Assembly (NCBI GenBank): GCA_015489955.1
Contig: WFYR01000006.1
Location: forward strand, 1-35,164
From: Mesoaciditoga sp.
GTDB taxonomy: Bacteria; Thermotogota; Thermotogae; Mesoaciditogales; Mesoaciditogaceae
Reading direction: 5' to 3'
DNA length: 35,164 nt
Both the position numbers and the translations under genes were made by a program. Positions within the stretch are counted from its first letter, which is position 1. The number at the start of each line of letters is the position of its first letter. The notes beneath the pieces are model-generated. The model saw nothing but the letters and a program-made list of their open reading frames with translations, ran no database searches and had not been told where the DNA came from. Below are positions 6,870 to 13,761 of the stretch, in pieces.

Positions 6870-7342
6870 GAGTTTTCACCTTCATCTTTCACTTGTTGAG
6901 TTTCTCCCTCATCCTTCTTTTCTTCAGAAGATTCACCGGGCTCAACATTTTCCACTTCTGCCTCTGAAGCTCCCTGCGCTATTTCTTCTTTTTCCACCAC
7001 ATCTTGATTTTCATTTTCCTTTGTCTCTTCCGCTTTTCTTTCCTTCTTTTCTAAATCTTCCCTTCTGAAGATCATCCATCTGAAGATCTGTGGTGTAATC
7101 CTGTACATGTCTTCTAATTCTTTTACATGTTGAGGCTCCGCCTCAAAAATTATAACCGTGTAGTCTCCCTGCAGGAATTTGTCAACCCTAAAAGCGAGCT
7201 GCCTGATTCCCCAGCGGTCAAAGTTTCGCACTTTTCCTTTGACCTTTTCTTCGATCCATGTCTTGACTCTATTCGCAAGATCGTTTCTTGCATCGTCTTC
7301 GACGTTAGGATCGATGATGAACATCGTCTCGTAAATCCTCAT
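6866..7342 (-). CDS. rpsF: 30S ribosomal protein S6 with an acidic C-terminal extension
   Basis: S6 heads the operon. The S6 fold spans about 1-98 (MRIYETMFIIDP ... RNFDRWGIRQLAF ... YRITPQIFRWMIFRRED). About 60 residues rich in Glu, Lys, Asp and Gln follow, with no hydrophobic core, so the extension is probably disordered. Most S6 proteins are 95-130 residues, so 158 is long. I chose ATG 7342 because a GGGAGGT lies eight bases upstream; the in-frame ATG at 7357 would bury it inside the coding region. The acidic tail may be processed by glutamate ligases or contact ribosomal partners; both ideas are inference. Confidence 0.94.
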   Translation of the reverse strand: MRIYETMFIIDPNVEDDARNDLANRVKTWIEEKVKGKVRNFDRWGIRQLAFRVDKFLQGDYTVIIFEAEPQHVKELEDMYRITPQIFRWMIFRREDLEKKERKAEETKENENQDVVEKEEIAQGASEAEVENVEPGESSEEKKDEGETQQVKDEGENS

Positions 7343-7367
7343 TTTTTTACCTCCCATGGACTTATTT

Positions 7368-7401
7368 GGCCCTGCTCGACTTTCAGCAGAGCGGGCAGAA
7401 A
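7368..7401 (-). promoter_or_regulatory. Leader hairpin of rpsF, candidate S6:S18 binding element
   Basis: The rpsF leader forms an 8-bp stem (GCTCTGCT with AGCAGGGC, one G-U pair) around an 8-base loop. It is preceded by CTGCCC, so a CCG sits at the 5' base. An S6:S18-binding leader hairpin carrying a conserved CCG is known upstream of rpsF in many bacteria. The position and the CCG fit, but the exact bulge geometry could not be confirmed by eye. Confidence 0.45.
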
Positions 7402-7402
7402 G

Positions 7403-7411
7403 ATTATAACA
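7403..7411 (-). promoter_or_regulatory. Extended -10 promoter of the rpsF operon
   Basis: The minus strand reads TGTTATAAT, a perfect TGnTATAAT extended -10 (TATAAT at 7403-7408). No good -35 is seen. Transcription would start near 7396 and give a leader of about 54 bases. This is the only convincing promoter seen for the run of genes down to 254. Confidence 0.7.
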
Positions 7412-7609
7412 TCTTTTTCAAAAGAATTCTTTATATTTTCTTTACACGTCTTCAAGTGAGGCGCTTCGGTAAAATTCCAAAGCCTTTTAAAAGTGATGAA
7501 CCCTCTTTTTCAACCACGTTGCCATTCTTCCCGGGTTTGTGCGGAGAATCGGGAAAGCCGCTTTTCAAATTGAAATTTAGGAAGAAAAAATGAACGAAAA
7601 AATTACCTC

Positions 7610-7648
7610 TTGACTTTTTAAAATATATATCATATAATCATGATATAT
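7610..7648 (+). promoter_or_regulatory. Promoter and operator of the zinc sensor-exporter operon
   Basis: The -35 is TTGACT at 7610-7615 and the -10 is TATAAT at 7633-7638, with a 17-base spacer. An inverted repeat ATATATCAT (7625-7633) / ATGATATAT (7640-7648), six bases apart, covers the -10 and the likely start site. This matches the layout of ArsR/SmtB-family operators, so autorepression relieved by metal is the likely regulation. Confidence 0.8.
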
Positions 7649-7937
7649 GAATATAAAAACTGTAAATTCGATGGCAAATCTGGCAAGGCTTTTTGGAAAC
7701 GAGTTGAGAATAAAGATCCTCATGTACCTCTTAGAAAAAGAAGAAGCATGTGTTAATGAAGTAGTACAAGGATTGAATCTTAAACAGTCAACCGTTTCCA
7801 ATCAATTGAAAATTCTTAAGATGGGAAAGATCATAAAAATGCGAAAGGAGGGGAAGAAGATATTCTATTCTCTGGCCGATTCGCATATTTCGGTCATTCT
7901 AAATACCCTTAGAGATCACGTAAAGGAGGACGAGTAA
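7647..7937 (+). CDS. ArsR/SmtB-family metal-responsive repressor
   Basis: A 96-residue winged-helix repressor. The recognition helix region is NLKQSTVSNQLKILKM, and the wing is RKEGKKIFYSL. In the last helix, D78-x-H80 and H91-x2-E94 reproduce the alpha-5 zinc site of SmtB and CzrA with the right spacing. One Cys (C35) lies in the alpha-3 region. Zinc, cadmium or cobalt sensing is therefore likely; zinc fits the exporter encoded next. The first ATG (7647) lies inside the operator at the predicted transcription start, so the mRNA may be leaderless. ATG 7671 is an alternative but has no ribosome site. Confidence 0.9.
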   Translation: MNIKTVNSMANLARLFGNELRIKILMYLLEKEEACVNEVVQGLNLKQSTVSNQLKILKMGKIIKMRKEGKKIFYSLADSHISVILNTLRDHVKEDE

Positions 7938-8861
7938 ATGGAACATCACGGGCATCATCACCATCATGAACACATACATGACGTTGCGGATGGCGCTTCC
8001 AAAGCTTTATGGATAAACATTATTTTGAATTTCGTAATAGTGGCTTTTGAACTGTCGTTTGGAATTCTCGCATCGAGTTACGCACTTTTGACGGATTCAC
8101 TGCATAATTTAGAAGACGCGGGAGGAATGGCTTTAAGCCTTTTCGCTCACAAAGCTTCAAAGAAAGAAAAGAATGAAAAGAAAACGTACGGGTACAAGCG
8201 CGCGAGAATAATAGCAGCCCTTATAAATTCGTTGATCCTGCTCATGAGTTTCGCGTTCATAGGATACAAAGCCGCTGTGAGACTTATTCATCCAGAGGCG
8301 GTTAACAGCGAGATGATAATATGGGTTGCTTCTGTGGCGCTTGTTGCCAATTTCATAGGAACTCTTCTTTTGTTTGCACATTCTAAAGGGGATCTAAACA
8401 TAAAAGCTTCTTTCATTCACATGCTTTCAGATTCTCTAAACTCTGCTGGAGTAATAGCAGTTGGAATTTTGATAAGCCTATACCACTGGTACTTTCTGGA
8501 TCCTTTAATGACTTTTGCCATCATAGCGTACATCACGTACGAATCTTTTGAAATAATCAAAAGCTCCATAAACATCCTTATGGAAGGATCTCCGGATGAT
8601 CTGGACATCAAAAAAATGAAAGATGAAGTGGAAAAAATAAAAGGGGTTTCTTCCCTTCATCACGTTCATGTATGGAGTTTGGACGGTGAGGACAAACTTA
8701 TGGAATGCCACGTGAGAGTTTGTCCAATGAGTACAAGTGAAGCGGATAGGGTGCGAAACGAAGTAACACACTTGCTCTCAGAAAAGTACGGCATAACGCA
8801 TTTAACAATTCAAATGGAAGAAAAGCCATGCGCTAATGAATCTCTCATAGTGAAAAGTTGA
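7938..8861 (+). CDS. Cation diffusion facilitator zinc exporter (CzcD/ZitB type)
   Basis: A proton-coupled metal exporter of the inner membrane. Its N-terminus is very His-rich (MEHHGHHHHHEHIHD), and six membrane helices follow. The transport site is visible as H56-x3-D60 in the second helix and H161-x3-D165 in the fifth. This HxxxD pairing is typical of zinc/cadmium CDFs. The cytoplasmic C-terminal domain (about 210-295) has the usual HHVHVWSLDG and a Cys-Asn end. It starts directly after the repressor stop, with AAAGGAGGACGAG as ribosome site, so the two are co-transcribed and the exporter is probably induced by its own substrate. Confidence 0.93.
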   Translation: MEHHGHHHHHEHIHDVADGASKALWINIILNFVIVAFELSFGILASSYALLTDSLHNLEDAGGMALSLFAHKASKKEKNEKKTYGYKRARIIAALINSLILLMSFAFIGYKAAVRLIHPEAVNSEMIIWVASVALVANFIGTLLLFAHSKGDLNIKASFIHMLSDSLNSAGVIAVGILISLYHWYFLDPLMTFAIIAYITYESFEIIKSSINILMEGSPDDLDIKKMKDEVEKIKGVSSLHHVHVWSLDGEDKLMECHVRVCPMSTSEADRVRNEVTHLLSEKYGITHLTIQMEEKPCANESLIVKS

Positions 8862-8868
8862 AGCTGCT

Positions 8869-10221
8869 CTAAACAATCATCACAAATACCATTATAACGA
8901 GGGCCCATAATTGGTAAGCGATTCCTTCTTCCAAACCGAATACATCTTTCAAAGGCGGCAAAGCCGCCTTTTTCCAAATTAAAAATCCCGCGGTTGCTCC
9001 ACCAGTTGCCACTATCAATATTTTGAATATTGAAGCACCTCCAAAGGGCATGAAAAAGCATGACGACAAAAGCACTCCCTCAAGCAAAAACTCAAAAGGA
9101 GAAAACTTCCACTTTAAGCCTTTGAACAACTTCACAAGGTACATTGAAGTTAAAAAAACGACTAAAAGGGATAAAGTTGGAAAAGCTTCCTCAAAATTCA
9201 TTTTCGCAAAATATCCAGCCAACGGCGGAATTCCAATCAAAGAAAGGGCGCCTATCATTGTTGAGAATTTTCCGTTCCTGGAAAAAAGCAGCGACTTTGC
9301 ACTTGAATGGGCAAAAGCGTACAGCGCAGATGCCAACGGTGAAAGACTTAGCAAAGCCACGGCTATACCCATCTGGGAAGTTGTGGAAAAAGCCAGTACT
9401 CTTTTAGGCTTTTTTTCAAAAAATGCGTAAATTCCACCGCCAAACGCGGAAAAAAGTCCAACAATTACCACGAACTCTTTTAACCTTTGTGGAAGAAGTG
9501 GATAGATCCTAACCATTCCAAAAAGACCGGCATTCACAGCCACTCCCGAAAGCAGCATTGAAACCGGCGTTTCTGACATGGAATGTACGTCTATAAGCCA
9601 GGCGCTCAATCCAAAAATTCCACTTTTCACCAACAGCGCCATCACCACAAACATCAACGCAAAAGCGGAAAGCTTTTCGTTTTGCAAAGCGCCAATGGAG
9701 AGCACTCCCGTTTCGGAATACAAAAGTATCGTACCGAAAAGATAAAAGGCCAAAGCTATCGAACTCAAAAACATGTATTTCAACGCCGCCCAAATCCGTG
9801 CCGGATTTTTGCCATAGCCAACCATCAGAAAAGATATTAAAGAAGTAAGCTCGATGGTCACGTACATGTTGAACAGATCGTTGGAAATGAATAACGCGTA
9901 AAGAGAAGCAAAGAGATAATCCATTAAAGAATCCATAAAACTGTCCCATCTTTCAAAACGCGCTTTGACGCTAACCCAAACTGTAAGAAGAGACAGTATA
10001 AACCAAAAAGAAGTCGAATCGTACCTTACCTCAACGCCTACAGCTGAACTCCATTCGCCCACAACAAAAGTTGCAGGTGATTGAAAAAACAAAATGTAGG
10101 AAACACAAGTTGAAATAAGTATTATTTCGAACCACATCAACCATCTTTTCCTGGTAAAAACTCTGATCGTGCCAAAGAAAGCCGCTAAAAGTACCGGAGA
10201 AAGTAAAATATCAGCGCTCAT
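8869..10221 (-). CDS. Mrp/Mbh-type antiporter subunit D (NuoN/NuoM-like)
   Basis: A proton- or sodium-conducting membrane subunit of the Complex I antiporter superfamily. The fifth-helix Glu is present (E124 in YVTIELTSLISF), as are the seventh-helix Lys with its context (LLVKSGIFGLSAWLIDVHSMSETPVSMLLSG) and H-x3-K in FAHSSAKSLLF. Right after LLF the protein jumps through about ten residues to GALSLIGIPPLAGYFAKM, where family members usually have about 35. The protein is thus 450 residues rather than about 490 and seems to lack part of a helix and the following loop. It overlaps mrpC by 11 bases and ends the cluster. Confidence 0.85.
   Translation of the reverse strand: MSADILLSPVLLAAFFGTIRVFTRKRWLMWFEIILISTCVSYILFFQSPATFVVGEWSSAVGVEVRYDSTSFWFILSLLTVWVSVKARFERWDSFMDSLMDYLFASLYALFISNDLFNMYVTIELTSLISFLMVGYGKNPARIWAALKYMFLSSIALAFYLFGTILLYSETGVLSIGALQNEKLSAFALMFVVMALLVKSGIFGLSAWLIDVHSMSETPVSMLLSGVAVNAGLFGMVRIYPLLPQRLKEFVVIVGLFSAFGGGIYAFFEKKPKRVLAFSTTSQMGIAVALLSLSPLASALYAFAHSSAKSLLFSRNGKFSTMIGALSLIGIPPLAGYFAKMNFEEAFPTLSLLVVFLTSMYLVKLFKGLKWKFSPFEFLLEGVLLSSCFFMPFGGASIFKILIVATGGATAGFLIWKKAALPPLKDVFGLEEGIAYQLWALVIMVFVMIV
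8951..8973 (+). terminator. Terminator of the zinc operon inside the opposing mrpD-like gene
   Basis: AAAGGCGGC and GCCGCCTTT form a 9-bp stem with an AAA loop, followed by TT (a T5 run at 8969-8973). It faces the CDF gene, which ends 90 bases earlier. On the other strand the same bases code for an Ala-Ala-Leu-Pro-Pro loop of the antiporter subunit. Confidence 0.75.
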
Positions 10222-10552
10222 CTTTTTTTATCCTCTTTTTAAGCTTCACAGCGTCAGTGGTATGGTAAACGCTTGAAAGGTAAAGCACAAAGACCAATGA
10301 AAGAGCAGAAATGGCGAATCCTACCACTATAGAAGTTATTATCAAAGCCTGTGGCAAGGGATCAACCCTTTCTACTGGTAAAGTAAGCAAAGGAGGCAAT
10401 TTTCCATTGTATCCAAGCACGACGAATGACAGTGTCACTCCCGTTTCCATTATACCTACCCCTATGAGTTTTACCATTAAGTCCCTCTTTATCGCGACAA
10501 TAGTTATGCCTATTGCCATTATCACAATTGAAAAGAAGACCTCTGCGTTCAT
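10211..10552 (-). CDS. mnhC: Mrp/Mbh-type antiporter subunit C (NuoK-like)
   Basis: A 113-residue, three-helix NuoK-like subunit: MNAEVFFSIVIMAIGITI, then IKLIGVGIMETGVTLSFVVLG-type helix two with its Glu, then DPLPQALIITSIVVGFAISAL, the signature DPxPQALxLTxIVI of MnhC. I chose ATG 10552, which overlaps the mnhB TGA (ATGA) and has AAAGGAAAG ahead, over the upstream in-frame start at 10594. It lies between the B and D subunit genes, the standard Mrp order. Confidence 0.9.
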   Translation of the reverse strand: MNAEVFFSIVIMAIGITIVAIKRDLMVKLIGVGIMETGVTLSFVVLGYNGKLPPLLTLPVERVDPLPQALIITSIVVGFAISALSLVFVLYLSSVYHTTDAVKLKKRIKKDER

Positions 10553-11232
10553 ATACTTTCCTTTCTTTTTGAGAATTCGTAAAAGATGATCCAAGCTCCC
10601 ACAAAAACCTTAAAGCCTATCGAAGAATTCAACAAAAGTGCTCCTCTTCCGCTGAAAAAATTCCCCACTTTTCCAACACAAAATCCAGGAGAGAAAAAGC
10701 CACCATGGATATTTCCGAATATCACGTAGATCAGCATCACAAAAATGACAAGATTTTCCAGAAATTCGAGTTTCATCTTTTCCGCTAAAGTGTGTACCTT
10801 TGCCGATCCTAACGCCAAAGTTAAAACTACAACACCACTCGCGCCTATTGCTCCACCACTAAAAGCGCCCCCAGCTTGAAGATGTCCTGTTAAGGCTGTG
10901 TAACCTCCCCAGACGATCCCTGCAATTCCAAAGATAAAGAGTTCAAGACGCACCAAGAATGACTTGTCTGGCACAATTTCTCCACTTTCTCTTATTCTTT
11001 TAGAATAAAAAATAACACCACTCACGGCTACAGAAAAGATCAACAATTCAAAGAGCGTGTCGTAAAGTCTGAAATTAAGGTAAATAGCGCTGACTATGTT
11101 AGCGCTCCCATCGTACATCTGCGTGGCCAAAGGGTAATGATTGGCGTTGTGAGATGGTATTTTTACGAAATAAGCGAATGAAAGCAAAAAAATCAACGAA
11201 AAAATTATGGTGAAGATGAAAAATTTTCTCAT
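10549..11232 (-). CDS. mnhB: Mrp/Mbh-type antiporter subunit B with MbhE-like N-terminus
   Basis: The 227 residues combine two units. About 1-90 has a signal-anchor-like helix and DGSANIVSAIYLNFRLYDTLFELLIF, typical of the MbhE/MrpA-end segment. About 95-225 is the MnhB domain, with GHLQAGGAFSGG (116-127) and three further helices. Such fused MbhE-MnhB proteins occur in Mrp-related complexes. One base separates it from the upstream MbhD-like gene, and AAGGTAG serves as ribosome site. Confidence 0.87.
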   Translation of the reverse strand: MRKFFIFTIIFSLIFLLSFAYFVKIPSHNANHYPLATQMYDGSANIVSAIYLNFRLYDTLFELLIFSVAVSGVIFYSKRIRESGEIVPDKSFLVRLELFIFGIAGIVWGGYTALTGHLQAGGAFSGGAIGASGVVVLTLALGSAKVHTLAEKMKLEFLENLVIFVMLIYVIFGNIHGGFFSPGFCVGKVGNFFSGRGALLLNSSIGFKVFVGAWIIFYEFSKRKESI

Positions 11233-11233
11233 G

Positions 11234-11986
11234 CTACCTTACATGCCTTTCTATCATGGTATTCAGTTCTCCGCTTTCTTTTAACTCTTTCAGGTATTCA
11301 TTGAGAGAATCAAAAAGTTCTTCCTCATCAGCGACAACTCCAAAAGAGTAAAAAACCCCTTTCACTTCTGAATGTAAAGGTGGCATCTCTTCGTTTGAAA
11401 ATGGCAAGGACATGTACCTTACCAAATCGATGCTGAGTCCTTTACCTTCATTTTCATGAAATTCTTCAATCGCTCTTTCAAGTTCTCGCGTTGTTTTGAA
11501 GCCGCTTTGCGTTTCATTCCCAAAATTGAATACTTTCGTTTCTAAAAAGCCTTCCGTCATCCTTATATTTTCGTTTTTCATGGTATTCAAAAGGGCAGCA
11601 GCCGCCACCTCTATTTTTCCACTTTCAAGCATCTTTAAAATCTCGCCTTCATTGAATTTTACGATTTCCAGCCTGAGTTCGTGGCTTTCACAATAACGCC
11701 GTATTATCTCAATTTCAAGATCGTCAAGACCTTTATCAATTTCAACCAAACCTAGCCATAACTTTCCACGATGTTGAAGAGTTACCATGTACAAAAACAA
11801 GGTAAAGACCAATCCAATTGACGCTTCTGCAAGAGCCACATCTGGGGCGGCATACATGGAAAAAAGAACAACCGCCGTGATTGAAACGGCACCGTAGACC
11901 AAAACCGCTGATGTTCTATCTTTCAAAAACAAGATGGAAGCAGAAAGACCTATCGTTATGAATATTAACGTTTCTGTGAGCGCCAT
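11234..11986 (-). CDS. MbhD-like antiporter subunit fused to a family-3 solute-binding-like domain
   Basis: Residues 1-75 are the DUF4040/MbhD unit: three helices with the hallmark YAAPDVALAEASIGLV (about 45-60). From about 85 to 250 the protein continues as a soluble domain resembling family-3 periplasmic binding proteins. GLDDLEIEIIRRYCESHELR, FNEGEILKMLESGKIEVAAAAL and an end like LNEYLKELKESGELNTMIERHV match the order of the standard motifs. Usually MbhD ends after about 80-90 residues. By the positive-inside rule the added domain would face the cytoplasm, which is odd for this fold. A single uninterrupted frame rules out an obvious frameshift fusion. The ligand is unknown. Confidence 0.8.
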   Translation of the reverse strand: MALTETLIFITIGLSASILFLKDRTSAVLVYGAVSITAVVLFSMYAAPDVALAEASIGLVFTLFLYMVTLQHRGKLWLGLVEIDKGLDDLEIEIIRRYCESHELRLEIVKFNEGEILKMLESGKIEVAAAALLNTMKNENIRMTEGFLETKVFNFGNETQSGFKTTRELERAIEEFHENEGKGLSIDLVRYMSLPFSNEEMPPLHSEVKGVFYSFGVVADEEELFDSLNEYLKELKESGELNTMIERHVR

Positions 11987-12261
11987 TTTTCCTCTTCTAC
12001 CTTTATCTTATCGTGAATGGCTCCTCTTGCCAAAAGATGCGTTATAGCTGGACCTTGAAGCACGATCACAACGGCAAGAACAAAATAGACGAAATGATGT
12101 GAAGAAAATATTCCAAACGTGATCAATAGCGTGCCCGCTCCGATGACATCGGCAACGCTTAAAAAATGAAGACGAACGTAATAATTCTTCATAAACGTTC
12201 CTCCAAGAGTTCCCACAATTACCAAAAACAAAGAAAAAACTACCAAAACTTTTTCAACCAT
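11965..12261 (-). CDS. mnhG: Mrp/Mbh-type antiporter subunit G
   Basis: A 98-residue, three-helix MnhG subunit. The family pattern is visible in LFLVIVGTLGGTF, YVRLHFLSVADVIGAGTLLITFG (the conserved R-LH-S-AD-G segment) and ITHLLARGAIHDK near the end. GGAGGAATG lies ahead of its ATG, inside the mnhF end. It overlaps the MbhD-like gene by 22 bases. Confidence 0.9.
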   Translation of the reverse strand: MVEKVLVVFSLFLVIVGTLGGTFMKNYYVRLHFLSVADVIGAGTLLITFGIFSSHHFVYFVLAVVIVLQGPAITHLLARGAIHDKIKVEEEKWRSQKR

Positions 12262-12267
12262 TTGTAT

Positions 12268-12498
12268 TCATTCCTCCAGAAAATGCGACAAAACCGCCAT
12301 GCTTCCAAGTGAAAGTAGCAACAAAATTAAAGCCACGTACGCAATGTAGCTCATATTTTCTTCTAAAGATAAAAATGAAAGAAAAATGGCGAATTTCGTC
12401 GTTAAAGATACAAAACCGGCGATTTTATCCCAAATCGTCGGTCCTTTAATCAGTCTGTACACCGGCAGAATCGCCACGGTGAAAAGTATTATTCCCAT
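12268..12498 (-). CDS. mnhF: Mrp/Mbh-type antiporter subunit F
   Basis: A 76-residue, three-helix MnhF subunit. YRLIKGPTIWDKIAGFVSLTTKFAI carries the R-x2-x-GP-x3-D-R/K-I segment of the family. GAGGTAGAG precedes its ATG. It is the first antiporter gene here. The mrpE gene usually found before mrpF is absent, and 32 bases upstream is the stop of an EEP-family gene instead. Confidence 0.88.
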   Translation of the reverse strand: MGIILFTVAILPVYRLIKGPTIWDKIAGFVSLTTKFAIFLSFLSLEENMSYIAYVALILLLLSLGSMAVLSHFLEE

Positions 12499-12530
12499 GC
12501 TCTACCTCGTTAAAATTTGATAACCTTTCA

Positions 12531-13604
12531 TCATCTTTCGAGCTCAACTTCCATTTCCACTGGATTATGATCGCTGTATTTAAAGTTCAAATCAAAGGTC
12601 TTAACGGATAAAATTTTCACATTTGGTGAAACCAAAAAACCGTCTATGATCGTGGTGAAATTTTCGCCCTTAACGTATGGCTTTTCATCGGATCGCAAGC
12701 TTGGAGTTGACGGATCGTACGCCCATTTCCATCCTTTTGGCGTCCAATTTTTTGGAAAGTTTATGTATATTTCAAGGTATTTCAACGGCGTTGTGAATTT
12801 GAAGTGGTGTAACGTTATGCCAGGCATCATGTTGTTCCAATCCCCCGTGACGATGACGTAATTTCCCTTTTCGTACTCTGAAATTATGAATTTTTTCAAA
12901 TAATCAAGCTGTTTCTTTCTTAAAGTTCCACCTTTATCGAAAGCGGAAAGATGTAAATTCACGTACACCAACTTTTTGGATGAATCTTTCACGTTGTACC
13001 AGCTTGCTATGAAACACCTTTTTAGCTGAAAAAGGTTAACTGGCCACTTGTAATCTCCAGGAAAAGACCATCTTTCCACTTTAAATGGTTTGTACTTCGT
13101 GAAAAGCGCTATACCAGATTCGACATTTCCCATGGGATGAGAAACCGGCACTGGAACAAAGTTAACCTTGTAATTCAAAGCGTAATAACCGAAGTAATCC
13201 TTTAACATCTTGGAGATTTCGGATATTTCATTTATTCCATAACTTCTCGCTGAATTCTCATCCACTTCTTGTAATGAAATGAAATCTCTTTCATGTGATC
13301 TTATGAAGTTTTCTATACCGGCCACGTTCTTTTGAACCACTTCCTTGTTTTTAGGCATGGACATTGTACCCCCATCCATGAAAAAATCTTCAGAAGCGTC
13401 CAAGCCAGCGTATCCTATATTCCACGTTAACACTGAAAATTTCTTTGGCACCGACGCCTCAAAAATTCCGGGGCTGCTTATGGCGCCAAGTTCCATAACT
13501 TTGGGTGGTGAATAGATCGTTATGGTAGAAAAAAGCAAAAATGCGCCTAATACCCCAAGAGCGGCAACTAATGTCCAGATCAACACGTTAAAGATATATT
13601 CCAT
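12531..13604 (-). CDS. Membrane-anchored endonuclease/exonuclease/phosphatase (EEP) family protein
   Basis: An N-terminal helix (about 5-28, LIWTLVAALGVLGAFLLFST) anchors a DNase I-like domain. Motifs in order are LTWNIGYAG, ISLQEVDE (metal-binding Glu), VNLHLSAFDKG, VTGDWNN, IIDGFL and YSDHNPV (catalytic Asp-His). All metal and catalytic positions of the fold are present. The substrate cannot be read from sequence; phosphodiesters, phosphoinositide-like lipids or extracellular nucleic acid are possible. It is divergent from the secreted phosphoesterase, with overlapping promoters, and probably leads the transcript that includes the antiporter genes. Confidence 0.88.
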   Translation of the reverse strand: MEYIFNVLIWTLVAALGVLGAFLLFSTITIYSPPKVMELGAISSPGIFEASVPKKFSVLTWNIGYAGLDASEDFFMDGGTMSMPKNKEVVQKNVAGIENFIRSHERDFISLQEVDENSARSYGINEISEISKMLKDYFGYYALNYKVNFVPVPVSHPMGNVESGIALFTKYKPFKVERWSFPGDYKWPVNLFQLKRCFIASWYNVKDSSKKLVYVNLHLSAFDKGGTLRKKQLDYLKKFIISEYEKGNYVIVTGDWNNMMPGITLHHFKFTTPLKYLEIYINFPKNWTPKGWKWAYDPSTPSLRSDEKPYVKGENFTTIIDGFLVSPNVKILSVKTFDLNFKYSDHNPVEMEVELER

Positions 13605-13647
13605 TTTTCTTCTCCCCTCTACTATTCACTATTTGTGACTTGCCAAT

Positions 13648-13699
13648 ATAATACCTTATTGACACGGTCATTGTCAAAAATGAAAAAATGTGCTACAAT
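13648..13699. promoter_or_regulatory. Back-to-back promoters sharing a TTGACA/TGTCAA palindrome
   Basis: Plus strand: -35 TTGTCA at 13671-13676, a 17-base spacer, and TACAAT at 13694-13699. Minus strand: -35 TTGACA at 13677-13672, an 18-base spacer, and TATTAT at 13653-13648. The two -35 boxes occupy the same bases. An inverted repeat TTGACA (13659-13664) / TGTCAA (13672-13677) spans this point and could be an operator controlling both genes. Confidence 0.65.
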
Positions 13700-13761
13700 T
13701 ATATGCTACATATTTTAACCTTTCAATATAACTTCAACAAAAAGAAAAAGGAGGGAGTAAT

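Noticed and set aside
7366-7593. 75-residue plus-strand ORF opposite the rpsF promoter
   Set aside because: No ribosome site, no recognisable motif, and it covers the rpsF promoter and leader in antisense.
9023-9430. 135-residue plus-strand ORF within the antiporter region
   Set aside because: It is an antisense shadow of the well-supported D-subunit gene and has no family features.
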